From NCBI GenBank assembly GCA_000697475.1, contig JNEU01001021.1:1-64000 (forward strand): a stretch of 64,000 bases of DNA, written 5' to 3'. This document shows, in pieces, positions 1-12,200 of the stretch (position 1 is the first letter of the stretch; every line of letters begins with the position of its first letter). Origin of the DNA: Lichtheimia corymbifera B2541. Taxonomy: Eukaryota > Mucoromycota > Mucoromycetes > Mucorales > Lichtheimiaceae. Below the pieces are notes generated by a model, which worked only from the letters and a program-made list of their open reading frames with translations, was not told the origin of the DNA and did not search any database. The position numbers and the translations under genes are program-made.

Positions 1-244
1 TCTGTGGAACGGCTTATCACTAAGACACTACATGTGCTGCAATGACCCACTCACCGCACACACACGCACATCACCAAATAAGAGTTGCTTTGCTTATTCC
101 ATATCGGTTTATATGTTGCTTTTATTTACCTGCAACGTTACGTTACGCTTGGAAGTGTGTTGAAAGATGGGTTTCATTTTTTGGATATTTGAAGGTGTAA
201 CGCATGAGCATGTATATAGTGTAACATATCATTTGCTTGCTAGA

Positions 245-820
245 TGGCCTCCCTTTGACACGCCATTGCACTTTTATCACCTTTATTCATGTAAAACGAT
301 TAACGAAATTACATTCTCAACCATCCATCGCTATTGATTATCGCTATATTCTTCAAATGAAAGCGATTTATTATCAGTAGGGAAAGGGGAGTGAGCAAAG
401 ACTGTAAATCTAATGCGTCATTGTGATGCGAGAAAAAGGATCCTTCCTTTGAGAATCGTTGGGGTAGAGTGGGGGAGGGTTGCAAAAGATAAAAGTAATC
501 TAATGCGTCATTGTGATGATGGTAGAAAAAAGAGGTTTCCTTTGACAACATGAAAAAGAAAACGCCCTCGTATTATGAGACATCCACCTGACATGTGATG
601 CAGCTGCCTTTCGGTGATCCCCTTTTTCTTGACACACCCATGCACTTCCATCAAATTGATCCATGTAATGCGGTTAACGAAATATCATTGAGAATAATCC
701 ACCTTCGCTGGTTACTGCCACGTTCTTCAATTGAGAGCGACCATTTATTATTAGGGGAAGGCTCAGCTAACAACGAGCGTAATTTGATACATCATTATGA
801 CGTGAGTTTTTTTTTTGGGG
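245..820. repeat. Diverged direct repeats upstream of the Fanzor gene
   Basis: Two diverged copies of a roughly 150-bp segment lie at about 250-397 and 620-765. They share, in the same order, a TTTGACACGCC/TTGACACACCC start, TGCACTT, ATTCATGTAAAACGATTAACGAAAT / ATCCATGTAATGCGGTTAACGAAAT-like cores, TTCTTCAA, and TTTATTAT followed by a GGGGA-rich end. A shorter motif, AATCTAATGCGTCATTGTG, occurs at 407 and 497 and in weaker form near 777. Alignment is by eye. The block could be a promoter-proximal duplication or the degenerate 5' end of a mobile element. Confidence 0.55.
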
Positions 821-903
821 GCTCCATACAAAGGGCTATATGGGCGCATATGTAGCATCATTTTCATTTTCATAGTACATTTTCTTTTTCAATCTTTATC
901 CTT

Positions 904-3900
904 ATGATAACACGTGAAACTATCGAACATGCAATTGCTTCCATGGTTCATGAACGAGCCAAAAACTCGTTACGCACTATTTTATCGCGACGGAATTTAC
1001 AAGCGAACGACATTACTGACGAACATCTTGCGCAAGCCAAGTCCTCATCTACAATTGACACAGATTGTCAAAACACAGTCAACGCACTATCTAAGCGTGA
1101 TCGAGCTCCACGTCATTTATACACCCATATCGACAATGTCCTTGGTGTCAATGAAGGAACAACGAGCAACAGTATCAACAAAGACGGACAGCTAAAGAGC
1201 AATATCTTCGACTGGATCGCAAGCTTGCAGATTGCTGAGATGTTCCGAGACGAGATTAATCGACTTACGCTGGATATGATCCACATGGACAGAGTACAAA
1301 GTGCCCATCGGGCCATTACGGTTCCATTCAAGAGCGTGTTAAAAGGTAGTAGCAAATTGTGATTGCTTATACTATGTCTCATTAATATGTGTCAGATGCC
1401 GATGATATCTCTGGAATCGTGACAACATTGGAGGCGACAGCCAAAATATGTACCGATCTTTATCATGACATGTGCAAAGTGATCCATTTGAACATGATCT
1501 CATATGCAACTATGAACAATCCTGAGTCGACCAAGATCAACGTCCAGCAGCTTCATTTGAACATCGACGACAACAGCATCCTCCATCAACGATTCTTTTC
1601 TTCTAATCCTCTTGTATCAGACGATACCAAATTGATGTTCAGCCTCCAACACGTGCAATACATATACACAAATTATTTCGGGCAAGGATCACGGGGCTCA
1701 ACTCATCATAGATACCCTATATGGAAACAAGTCATGGTAAGAAATGGTCATGTCTACTCAACAGGATGAATGTTTATTGATTTGAAACGTAGGATAATAA
1801 TCCAGGCTCATATACAATCCATGTATCAACCGCCACCGCTACCGATGTCATACAACGGTTGTCTACAAATATCGAAAACATGTATGCTAGCGCGAATACT
1901 ACAAGGAAGTTGCTGCGTTCGGTGGTTGGTCTACTTCTCAAGCTTCAACTTGGTGATAGTTCGGATCATACGGAGCTTTCTGCTGATGATATCTATCCTG
2001 TTCACCGCGCAATGGATGACATGTATCCTGTTTACCAAGCAATGGATGATATGTATCCTTTTTATCCGTCGACGAATAACGATTACCATGTGTATCATCA
2101 GCCTGACGATGTTTACCCCGTTTATCAAGTGCGTGATGACGAAGTCGATACAACTGCCGACATGTTCGCCGATTTGCAAGTGGAAGCTACAGACGTCGAC
2201 AAGGTTGAAACAAAGAAACCGTCCAGGAAATCAAGACGCAACGCTGTTCGCAGTAGAATCTGGGCAGCCAAAAAGGAACTGGAGAAGTTAAAGAATGCAA
2301 AGACACCAACCGCCTCACAAATCAAGAAGAAATCAGCAGCCGAAGACCGATTAGCGAGATTAGAAACTGAAATGCGTGAATTGCAGGACGAAGTAAGTTT
2401 CAAGACATGATATGATCGGTCGTATTTGTAACATATAATTCGTATTAGGCTAAGGAGGCGACAATGACTCAGCCCATCGCCAAGGAAGAGAGGACTCTAA
2501 CCATTGCCAAGGATGAGAAGACCAAGAAACAAGGAAGAAGCCGTGAGCAGACAAAAAAGAGAAACCATATCACTGGCTTATTGGTGAAGATATGCCTCCA
2601 AGAGGAAGATATTCAAGAAGACCAGGTCAACATGATATGGGAGCAACCGGAAGATCTGACCAGACAAGAAATTGATGCTATCATAGTCATATACAACAAT
2701 ATTCGACCTTTCGTACGTCATATCTATCCATCCAAGTGTTCAATCGCATCACAAGTGCCATTTCAAGTGTTGGCGAATGCCATCCTTAAGTCGGCGAAAG
2801 ATACATCAAATATGCGAGCGATCGTGCCACATTCTTCTTCTGGTACCGTGCATGCTTTGCATATTACAGCGGGATCTCTCTACGAGAATATCAAAGACAA
2901 TCTCCCACAAGACCGACAAGGTATCAACAGCACGAAAACGGCGATGTCGCGCCCAGATGACATGTTTTCATTGGTGTTTTCCACTGAAAAGATCAAGCAA
3001 AAATGTGATGCATACAAGTTGGAGTGGATCTACCGTATTGTCATGGTATCCAACGGGTTGGCTCGCTTAATAGGCAAGGTCCGTGACACATCCAAGCTTG
3101 CCCCGGAATACAAAGCAGCGAAGTTTGTTCCAACAACAATGGAGGGATCAAAACAACATCTTGAATCGCACCTCGAAGAGCTCTCAAGTAAACGTCGACA
3201 AATGATTGAATCAGCAGACGCATCAAAAGCAGAATTACAGTCGAAAAAGGATGTTCTTCAACGCATTCGACATGAGCCATCAAACGATTACCAGATGATC
3301 CGTGATATGAAGCAAGAGTGCCATGATCTACAATTCAAGCTTGTTGATACGGATGAAAATCTCCGGATTAACAAGAAAGAGATTGGAATATGTAAAAGGG
3401 TTAGTAGAAACGTCAAGTATATTTTGGAGATGTGCTTATATGTGCAAATAGTCATTGAATTCCAAAGCGGCTAAGAAGGATGGACCGGAGATGGATAAAA
3501 TCGTTTTATCATCTGAAAATAGAACCTGTCTGGCACCTGCTCACCTGGTGGACCTATCTCAGCTACGAAGTGAAGGACAGCAATGGGATTCGCAGGTGTA
3601 GATTACGGCTTTCATACGCTCGCTACAATTGTACCAATGACAGAGATACAAGCAAAGTATCACCTTGACTTATTGACGTCCGATCAACCACCTGAACATT
3701 TCACTTGTTTACCCAAAGCCCTCACACTGGAATCAGAAACCATCTTTACCTTCACGGGTGAACGAGAAAGAGCACGCAAGCTTGAGTACAAAAAGAAGCA
3801 CGTAAGTACAGTCATTGAAAACATTTATGCTTTGTGTACTAATTTCCCTGTAGACTGATGATGGAAAGGAGGTTTTGGAACGGGAGCAATCATTGTCACA

Positions 3901-4546
3901 ATATTCATTCAGAACGGCATCGAATAAGAATGAGGTGCACAAAGCTTATGAGGTAAGAATTACCTTCTACGCCCATAGCATCAAATAATACTTACACATC
4001 CCAAAGATCAACAATGAACACCGGAAGCGGATTAGAGATATTTACAACAGTCCATTCATGAAACGATCAAGTCGTCGACGGGAATTCCAAGAGAAAAAAT
4101 GGAAGGATCGGCTTTTAGCCAGAGAACGCAAAACCATTAAGAAGACATTGGAGAACACATTACCCAAAGGACAAAAATGGACAACGCCGCCGATCTACAT
4201 GATAGGTCATGCAGGAATGGGGTTCGGGTCCCGCATCAAGGGTTTCCGACGATATGGTGGAAAGTGGATGCGGAAAACCCATGCGAGATATTCACCAGTT
4301 GCCATAGTAAACGAGTATCGTACTTCACAGGTGTGCGGATACTGTGGCTGTCAGGTTGTTCGTCCGCTCAGCAACAACAAAAAGCGTTCAAATGGTGCCT
4401 GCCAATGCATAAACCCGCGGTGTATCTCTTTCAAAAACAGGCATGCCACCAATGGACGTGATCAAATGGCGGCAGCGAACATTTTGGTAAAAGGATTGGC
4501 ACGAGTTGAGAATATTAAGATTCCACCCTTGGAACTTAGTCTTTAG
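904..4546 (+). CDS. Fanzor (eukaryotic TnpB-family RNA-guided nuclease homologue), frame-disrupted
   Basis: Exons by splice consensus and phase: 904-1345, 1396-1736, 1793-2392, 2449-3399, 3452 to about 3590, about 3591-3801, 3854-3952, 4007-4546; all introns are 50-56 nt. The product is about 1,100 residues. The C-terminal third is a RuvC/zinc-ribbon nuclease. RuvC-I is GVDYGFHTLAT (Asp near residue 827). A Fanzor-typical SRIKGFRRYGGKW block and the shifted catalytic Glu in AIVNEYRTSQ (near 1030) follow. A zinc ribbon (CGYCG ... CQCINPRC) and RuvC-III NGRDQMAAANIL complete it. The N-terminal 780 residues hold acidic YPVY repeats (about 325-379) and two lysine/glutamate-rich coiled coils. TnpB/Fanzor proteins are known to cut DNA guided by an omega RNA encoded beside the gene; activity here is inferred. 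Exon 5 and the RuvC-I exon are in different frames and meet at 3574-3597. Either one base is missing there, or an alternative 189-nt intron (3392-3580) is used. Many introns argue for long residence in a eukaryote. Confidence 0.85.
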
Positions 4547-4550
4547 GTAA

Positions 4551-4570
4551 CTTGTTATATATATAACAAG
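4551..4570. other. Perfect 20-bp palindrome directly after the Fanzor stop codon
   Basis: CTTGTTATAT followed by ATATAACAAG forms a perfect palindrome beginning four bases after the TAG stop. In TnpB/Fanzor loci the guide (omega) RNA normally overlaps or follows the 3' end of the gene. This hairpin could therefore be part of that RNA, a 3'-end processing signal, or chance AT-rich symmetry. The palindrome is seen directly; its role is inferred. Confidence 0.5.
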
Positions 4571-5850
4571 CAAAAGAATGATAATCATAGCTAACCCGTC
4601 ACTCTTTTGGATTTAATATGCATACAGTCTACGAACAACCAATGTCTTGATCATCACCACAGTATTTCCTTGCGACGATCTCCATGACTTTACCATGCTT
4701 TGTCAACCATTTGGTACAACAGCAGTGCTTGTATAATCATTCACGGATCCTCTCTAAATCTCTCCGTGTTTTTACTCATGGTCACTCTCTTTCAAATGCA
4801 TTCCTCTCTCAAGGCGACCCACACGTGATACCTTCTCATTCACGAACATTTAATGAAAGCTCGAGTATCAATCATTGTCATTAGTTACTCTATCATTTAT
4901 CCATTGTCGAATCATATAATCATCATTGTATCATCCGTTTATTGTCATTTCTTGCAACAAAACAATATTACCACATGTACCACCCATTGATGACTAGTGC
5001 CTTAAAAGGATAGAAGTTGATATGGAAGCTAAAGCAGAGATCGATGTGGTAACTGGCTGGCTTCATGCAAGGAGCGTTTCATTGGACCTTTTTTGGTCAT
5101 ACATCTTCTCATCAATTAATTTTCGTAGTACTGCTTACATTTCCCCATCGTTTATTAGGCAAGGGGAAGAAGTATCTCTGTTTGGGAACGTTTCTTCTTC
5201 ACGCTGACGCTCTTGCCTTTTCAAGGAATCCTTCTCGATATATGTGGAAATTATAGCCTGTGTACACGTTTGCTATAGCAGCAAAATTGTCAATAATGGG
5301 TGGGGATAGAGGATGAAAGCACATAAAGGAACAACGCCATATTGAATATTTCCATCAGACAAAAAAGCTCTCTAACCAAATAACCCCTCAACGCTATGCA
5401 TCCTCCCATTTTATCTATTGAAACTTAACATCAATAGTATTATTGCGTATGTCACAATCAGCATGAGGATGAAGGTTTATACTGCTGTAATTGTATCGAC
5501 TTCTGTATTCTACATGTCCAAATGAATCCCCTCTATGAATACACCATGATCCATCCAATGATAGTCTTCACTCTTTCTCCCAATTGTTCGCTTTGTCGAT
5601 GGTGTCTCTACGCGAAACCACAAATCGATGACTGGATATCCTCTCCGATTTTCCCTGCCTCATCCTCATCATTGTCATGAACACTTTTCCTAACCCCGAA
5701 CACCGTTCCTCTCTCTCTCTTTTCCACTTCAGCTGATAATAAATCTTGATGATTTCCAATTATAATCCGTGTATCTATGACTTGGGATAACGGGGATGTG
5801 GTGTGCTAACTAATGCCAACAGGGTTATATACAAATGATCGGGAATAAGC
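4571..5850. other. Intergenic, no gene seen
   Basis: This stretch has only short chance reading frames in all frames, AT-rich sequence and no recognisable RNA gene. It separates the Fanzor locus from decayed minus-strand coding sequence. No terminal inverted repeat that would close a mobile element around the Fanzor gene could be recognised by eye. Confidence 0.4.
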
Positions 5851-5879
5851 TCGGATAATTCTCCTTCACGTGGATAAGA

Positions 5880-7500
5880 ACACAAGCACAGCCTTACCTT
5901 TGTAAACATTTTCAGACGCAATTAACCTTCCGTCGACCTTGGTATCCTTTGAAAGTCGACTTATTTCAGATAATTGCATCCCAGCAGGGTCCACGTGTTC
6001 ACACTTACCATCGGATTGCTTGATATATTTGATTCATAGGCCGTCTTTGGCATTGCTGATCCACACCCAGAATTTTTTCTTGAATAAGACCATGAATGTT
6101 GTTTCCTTTAAAGTAGAAGATATTAATGCCTTGCTGAATCATCAAAATCTTGTGGTCTTCCTTACCCTCATGATTATGCTTGCAGTTGAATCCATATTGT
6201 ACCACTTAACTGAATAGTGTGCACGCTCATCGCCTATGCAATCGAGTCTATAAGCCGTAAAACCCTTGATCGTAACATGTATTGGGATTGAGTCCGTGTT
6301 GGCGTTGCTTCGTTTGACGTACAAATCTTCATTTGATCCTTGTCGATAAATGACCTTGGGTACTCATTGCTGTATCGAAACGTAGTCTTAAGCGGTAGGA
6401 CTTTTGAAAGGCTTGTAGCTGAAGGCATGTTGATCAAGTATGTATTGTTGCTATGTGCTTTGATTCGAGTGTTGTATATGATCCGTGGATGATTGTAAGA
6501 CATTTTTGCACAAGCACATGATCCGCCGGCCTTCGTTTTATCCACATGACATGATCCGCCCTTCCTTCTGATGACTTGGCAAGTAACCACAACCGACATC
6601 CCATGATCCGATCGTGTTATCGAATACTCCAAGGTACTGAGGGTGTATAAATCCATTGAATGAAACCAGATTTGAATAAACGTTGCTGCATGCGATTACA
6701 AAGGATGTGTGTGATAGCTGACATGAGGAAGCAGTTGAATGGGTAAGGATGCAAGTTTTGGTGGACAATTGATGAACACGATAGGTGGAATCTGGTCCAT
6801 ATATGCGATTGAGAGATAAGAAAACCGAAACGTGATAAGAATCCGGGGCTGCTATTGACTTTGTTGATCATTGCTGGTCTTCCTCATTCAATCTTATAAT
6901 TGTTGCCCTGTATCCGGGTTTCATATTCGGTTGACTTGGTCATGCACATGTTTGATCCCCTCGATATCCAATCCGGAAGTAGTTTTTCTCATCCTTGTTG
7001 CCTTACATTGACCCAGTAGCCGTTTCTAATCCATCACCGCAAATCGTCGTCAGGTATCCATGCAATCATTTGTCGATGCTAGCTGTTTTGGCGCTTGTCT
7101 CGATTTCAATAACGTAAAATGATCCCATGATGTAGCTGGATATAGCATCAATGTCGATGAAGTTGTCGAAAAACTCCTTCTTTGTCATCTTCTGGATACG
7201 CTGTGATCAAATACCATCCCGAACTCGTGTAATGCATCCAGTGTTGATAAAGTGCCATGATCACAAATGAAGGTAACGTGTCGTGCAGCTTCACTACATT
7301 CAATCATTAGCCCTTCTTTGCTAACACATCAGCGTATCCTTTTTGTTACCTGAATACCAAACATCGAAAACGAATATACGTCGCTGTCGCGTCCCAACTA
7401 TATTCGAAATATCGATCTGCGTCATATGACGTGAGTTGATTGCCACTATCGTGTGATCTCATTTTTACCTTGGTAAATGGTTCGTATCCGTTATAAAACC
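5880..7500 (-). pseudogene. Fragments of a decayed, unidentified minus-strand gene
   Basis: Short reading frames on the minus strand look protein-like rather than random but are broken by stops. At about 7060-7190 one frame reads EFFDNFIDIDAISSYIMG followed by a stop. At 6234-6656 a 140-codon frame includes PLKTTFRYSNEYPRSF. Several minus-strand GTAAG donor-like sites lie between them, which fits old exons. I do not recognise a family and give no function. The alternative is that these are chance frames in AT-rich DNA. Confidence 0.3.
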
Positions 7501-8293
7501 TTGCTATTGGTGTATTGAAGGAACGATTGATGTGTGTAATGAATAAAGCTGTTGGATATCATCTTGAACACGTTGCAGTATTACGCCAGGAATACCAGAC
7601 GTCTTGAAAGCCAGTTGCTATGGATCAACGGCGTTGAATGTGAGGCGAGAACATAGTCGTCGGTTGTCTTCATTGAGTTCTGAATCGCAATGCAGATGTC
7701 GCACTGGTGCCTGTGAGCTATGTCATGGTAGAAGAGATTGTACAGGTTGAGTGAGAAGCGTGGAGGTGAAAGAGAGAGACAACCAAAATGAGCGCAACCA
7801 CCCAACCTCCTTTTTTCAGCAACAACGTTACACACAAGTCACCTGTTACAGTGGCGCAATAGCACCAATAATCATCACATTCATGTAATAGGCTATAGTT
7901 GTCAACATTTGTCTATCATTATCTCTATAATAGATATCAATACGACTTTTTGTAATCATCACTAATATCATCAACTTCTCCTAAATCTATTTCATCTGCA
8001 AGGTCCATCCATCTTCCGTAGAAAGGCGACTCGATTTAAATCAACCAGCTTTGACAGGAAATGGTCTCAAAGTGCATTCGGACCCTCTATCCTAAGGATT
8101 TTGATCTGTAACATTCCCAGCACAGCATAAACATCATTATATGGATCATAAATTCATCGCTTGGAATACCTTGATGAATAAATTACATAGTTCAATGATC
8201 CATTTCCTTTTACGATACAACGAGAGTTAGACGCAATAGCATAGTATATGTCACATAGTCTTTCGACGGACTTCGTGGAATGTCGCAAGGTCG

Positions 8294-8960
8294 CTATTTT
8301 CTGGCCAGGTGGTTAACAGCGTCCGTCAAAAGCAATTTGAACATCCCTTGAAACGTACCATGTACTATACCAGGCCGCAATGCATTGTAAGCCTCTAGCA
8401 CACTCAGGAACCCAAATAATTCATTCGGGTGATTGTGTTGGTTTGGAGCCGATGAATGTCTGTTCCGGCCATAAAACGAACCTCTCCCACATAGATAGAG
8501 CCATTTCCTACCAGGTCCATACACGCTGCCACCATTCACTTTGAAAAAATGTGTACAAGGGTCCAATCAATTAAAGACATCTGGTTTCAAAATACCGCTG
8601 GTGTACCAGGCACATTCGAAAGCGCCTCATAAATCACTTGACTTCCCCTACTGCATCCAACTCTTTGTGAATTTTTGATATCAACCTATGTTCACGACCA
8701 ATCATGACAATATATTCAAGGCAACAACCGTAAATATTATTCATAATATCCAAGGGCGTGTCGTATCGTGCACATAAGACATCGATCCACCAATAGCTGT
8801 CAGGATGATCTTTGAGCATCCAAAGTAATGTATCTGGTTTTTTTTAGGTAGCATGGAAACAGGCTTCACTGGTTGTCCTTTTTCGTCATCCACACATTCA
8901 CCAATCTCATTTCTGTAGTACTAGTGTTTTCTTAGAGGTACCAAAGGTGTGACAATGTGT
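8294..8960 (-). pseudogene. Broken HET-domain (heterokaryon incompatibility-like) gene
   Basis: Reading down the minus strand, pieces in shifting frames resemble one HET domain. First comes RNEIGECVDDEKGQP (about 8910), then TLLWMLKDHPDSYWWIDVLC with ARYDTPLDIMNNIYGCC (8830-8720), which matches the HET block with WIDxLC and the IYxxC segment. Next is WWQRVWTW, a stop, then EMALSMWERFVLW (about 8540-8470), matching the HET motif RVWTxQE. Last is PNELFGFLSVLEAYNALRPG (about 8440-8370). Lesions seen are a TAG before the first piece, a frame change in an eight-A run near 8842, stops between the second and third pieces, the TAG where the motif normally has Gln, and another frame change near 8450. 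HET proteins trigger cell death after non-self fusion in ascomycetes; this copy cannot encode a full protein. Confidence 0.6.
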
Positions 8961-9299
8961 AGTAAAAGGAAGGGATGCTTTTCGGTTCATTGATCCTTTT
9001 GATCGTCTGCTTTTGATGATGTGAGTCAGCGACAGGCCGCATAATTTGCAAAAAAGCATTGTGTTGGGGCTACATAAATGTAACTCGAGAAACCATCCAA
9101 CTAATCACTTCGCTCGTAAACGTCGATTTGGTGTGGAGGGATTATCATTAGGGCAAAAGAATGCATCGGGGAAAAGCATGCATAGGATTGTTGGCTGCAG
9201 GATCAATGTGTAACCATGGGGAAAGTAATAGTTCATTGGATGGAGAAGCTCACTGTACCATCCACTTACCACCACACCCGCACCCATCCACTATCGTTC

Positions 9300-12200
9300 A
9301 TCGCTTTAGTTAATTATAAAAGTGTTGCATGTGAAAAGGCGTGCAGCCATTGAATTGACGCGTTTTGTTGAAAGAAGAAAGGTGTCCCCTGATATGGATG
9401 CTCATGCTCTCTCCAAAGTTAAAGCCAAGGATTCAAATGTATGACCATAACCCATCCATCACCCATTCCTCCAAACGCTCCTCTGGTATGAGGATACCGA
9501 ACCTTCTTGTTACCGTACTCATTTGCCTTTATCCTTTCAGCCTACGCGTCTGTATCCTTGCTTCGTTTTCTCACTCATCTCATATAATGAAGAAGTTGCG
9601 ATGACTCGCTGCTGATACGATCAACGTGTTCGTGTGCTAAAAAGCGTCTCCCACTTTATTGTTGTTGTGCAGCCTACATGTCCATGTCTATTCTACCACC
9701 GAAAACGCGAAGGCTGTAGATCTATCTCTTTGCTGCTGCTGGTCATTGTCAACTAGCCCAATAGCAATGGCAACCAAGAAGTAAAGCGGGTAGTCATTAA
9801 AAGCGTCTTGGTGCAAAAACAGTGGGAAAACTGCGAAAAGAGATAAGAGTGTACGAAGCGTGTCTGCTAATTGTAAATGGAGTCGTGAATTACATTGTCG
9901 TCGTCTTCGTCAATGAATCGTTGAATTGGTGAGGCGATAAAGCCAAGCGAGTAAAGTAATAAGAAAAGCTGTTTGTGTCGTGGAATGGAAAAAGGGGGAG
10001 GATTTTTAGTTTGTCGGGGCTTACGTTGCCATGCGCATAAGGAAGATCGTGGCACCACCAACGATCCCTATCATCTTACAGTCAGTTACACAGCAGCTAC
10101 AACCATCATCTTTGTATGCATATCCACGCTATCAAGTGCCACTTCACGTCCATCTATCTATCTTTGTCTCATATCGATTTGCCCATTGTATACCTTCTTG
10201 TAATTAAAGATAGATCGAAAGGATGCTTTTAAGAAAAGTGATTTGTTGAACTCAGGAACGAATGCTTGGTATTCATTTGAATATTTTATCGGCTTCAATT
10301 ACTTGTAGGATATGATCATGTATCATTCGTCTACTCACCCACCACCATCCACACATCCCCTATCGTTTTCACAACGTGTGAAAAGGTGTGTTGTAGCCAT
10401 CATCCCATTATCTTTTCACGGTATTGCACGGATAAAATGCCACCTCTCATCCACCCATTTGCCTTTGCACAATCCATGCCCGAAGGATAACCGGTGGTTG
10501 ATCATGCTGTAGTCATATTATTTATGTGTGTATGGTGGTCTACCGGGAAACAAAGTTAATCGAAAATACTGGAAAGTTGTGGCAATGCATCACATGTAAA
10601 TGTTAAAGGAAATGTGTTGGAAAGGATTATACGATCATGTGGCTTCATCAACAGTAAAGAGGTGTAGGCGACAACAATGCAAATGTCTTTGGAAGATCCC
10701 AGAGATTTGTGCAATGCTGATACCTTTTTTTGTGAGAAAGCAGCCAACTCCATAACTCCTCACGTGACCCTTATTATTTTTATAATATGGTAGGTGGATT
10801 CCATAAGATATTTAATAAACAAGAAAACGCTGACGATTACATTGTTCTGATGTATGTATGTCACTGTGCCATTATTCCGCTCGGTATTTGATCATTGTCA
10901 ACGCCCATCATAAGACTGGTAAAGTACTTGTAGAAGATGCCATTCACGTCATCCATGTTATCCCGTATTTGGATAGTTGGTAAGCACCATAAGGCAAATG
11001 CAGTGGTAGCATATCACCTGAGTCCTTTTCATCCGATCCTGTAGTGGTGGTTCCTTAGCCATCGCAATGTGATCATAGCAGCCCATATTAATCCTTGAAT
11101 CCCGAAATGTTGTAATCGTTGGTAGTGATCATGCGTTGTTTGTCGACCCGATTCTGATATGCTGTGTTCAGTAATTGGTTGACGCTCGTACTACCGTTAT
11201 AAGATCCACGTCACTCAAAATACACCAGCCAAGCTACAAAAGTATGGTTAATGGAATCCTGCTTGCCAATGTGGGATCAAGACCTCCTTTACCTTGATAA
11301 ACGGGAGCATCGTCAAAGAAGTCTTTTGTAACGGTATCCAACCAAGCGACTATTGCATAACGATTCGTGATAGTGTTGATATGTTGAGCCGTAACTTCGT
11401 CTTCAGGTAGTCGAGATAAACCTTGCAAATCCAGAAATATGATCCTGATCTCCAGAATAACGCTGTTGGGTGGGTATGATAAACCAGATGGCTGATGGGA
11501 TGGAATATTGATCGATAGAGATGTACACCTTCAACTGTTATTAGGAGATATCTTGACAATGGATATTGATTTTGGTGCTCGTCGTTTCATTGTTTGTGGT
11601 GTCATTGCTGCCCTCAATCAAGTAATTGTCGTTGCCAAGCAACCGAATCCCAACCTCAAGTGTCCCTGGCGCTGATTGTACTTATCATCCAATCACAAAG
11701 GTAGTTCTCGGCGTCCTTATCCAGTTGAAGTGTCCAAGATGAAATTTCCGGTCAAGATAGATTGGTGTTGTTACGTATGCGGAAAACCTCCAAGAGGGTT
11801 CAGTGCGTTTACTTGATTAACTGGACTTTCATCTTTTCCAATGATGCATACAGAGTGTGTTGATGTAGACGCTTATCGCTCCCCACTAAGCAGGCGATTT
11901 CTTGCACAACCCATGTCAATAGCGTTTTCCTCGTTATCCACCTCGTTTTGCAGGAAAATTGATCGTAAAGGTTGGTCCTTATAAAAAGACCCCGTGCTCT
12001 ATAACCGAAATAATCGATACCGTAAGTGATTGGAGCCTGCATTCGACATCCTTTTCCTTGACATTACCTTTATTGTCATCATACAGCTTTTATCCATGCC
12101 ATGCCCCATGTTATCGATAAAAGCCTGCTTGGTGTTGATAGAGAGCCACATCACTTGCAGCTGTTGTAGTCATCCATCCAGTCCATCCTTCCTTATGTCG

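Noticed and set aside
3538..3575. A 38-nt intron to fix the Fanzor frame
   Set aside because: It would be shorter than every other intron in the window and has a poor donor, so a base loss or alternative splicing is preferred.
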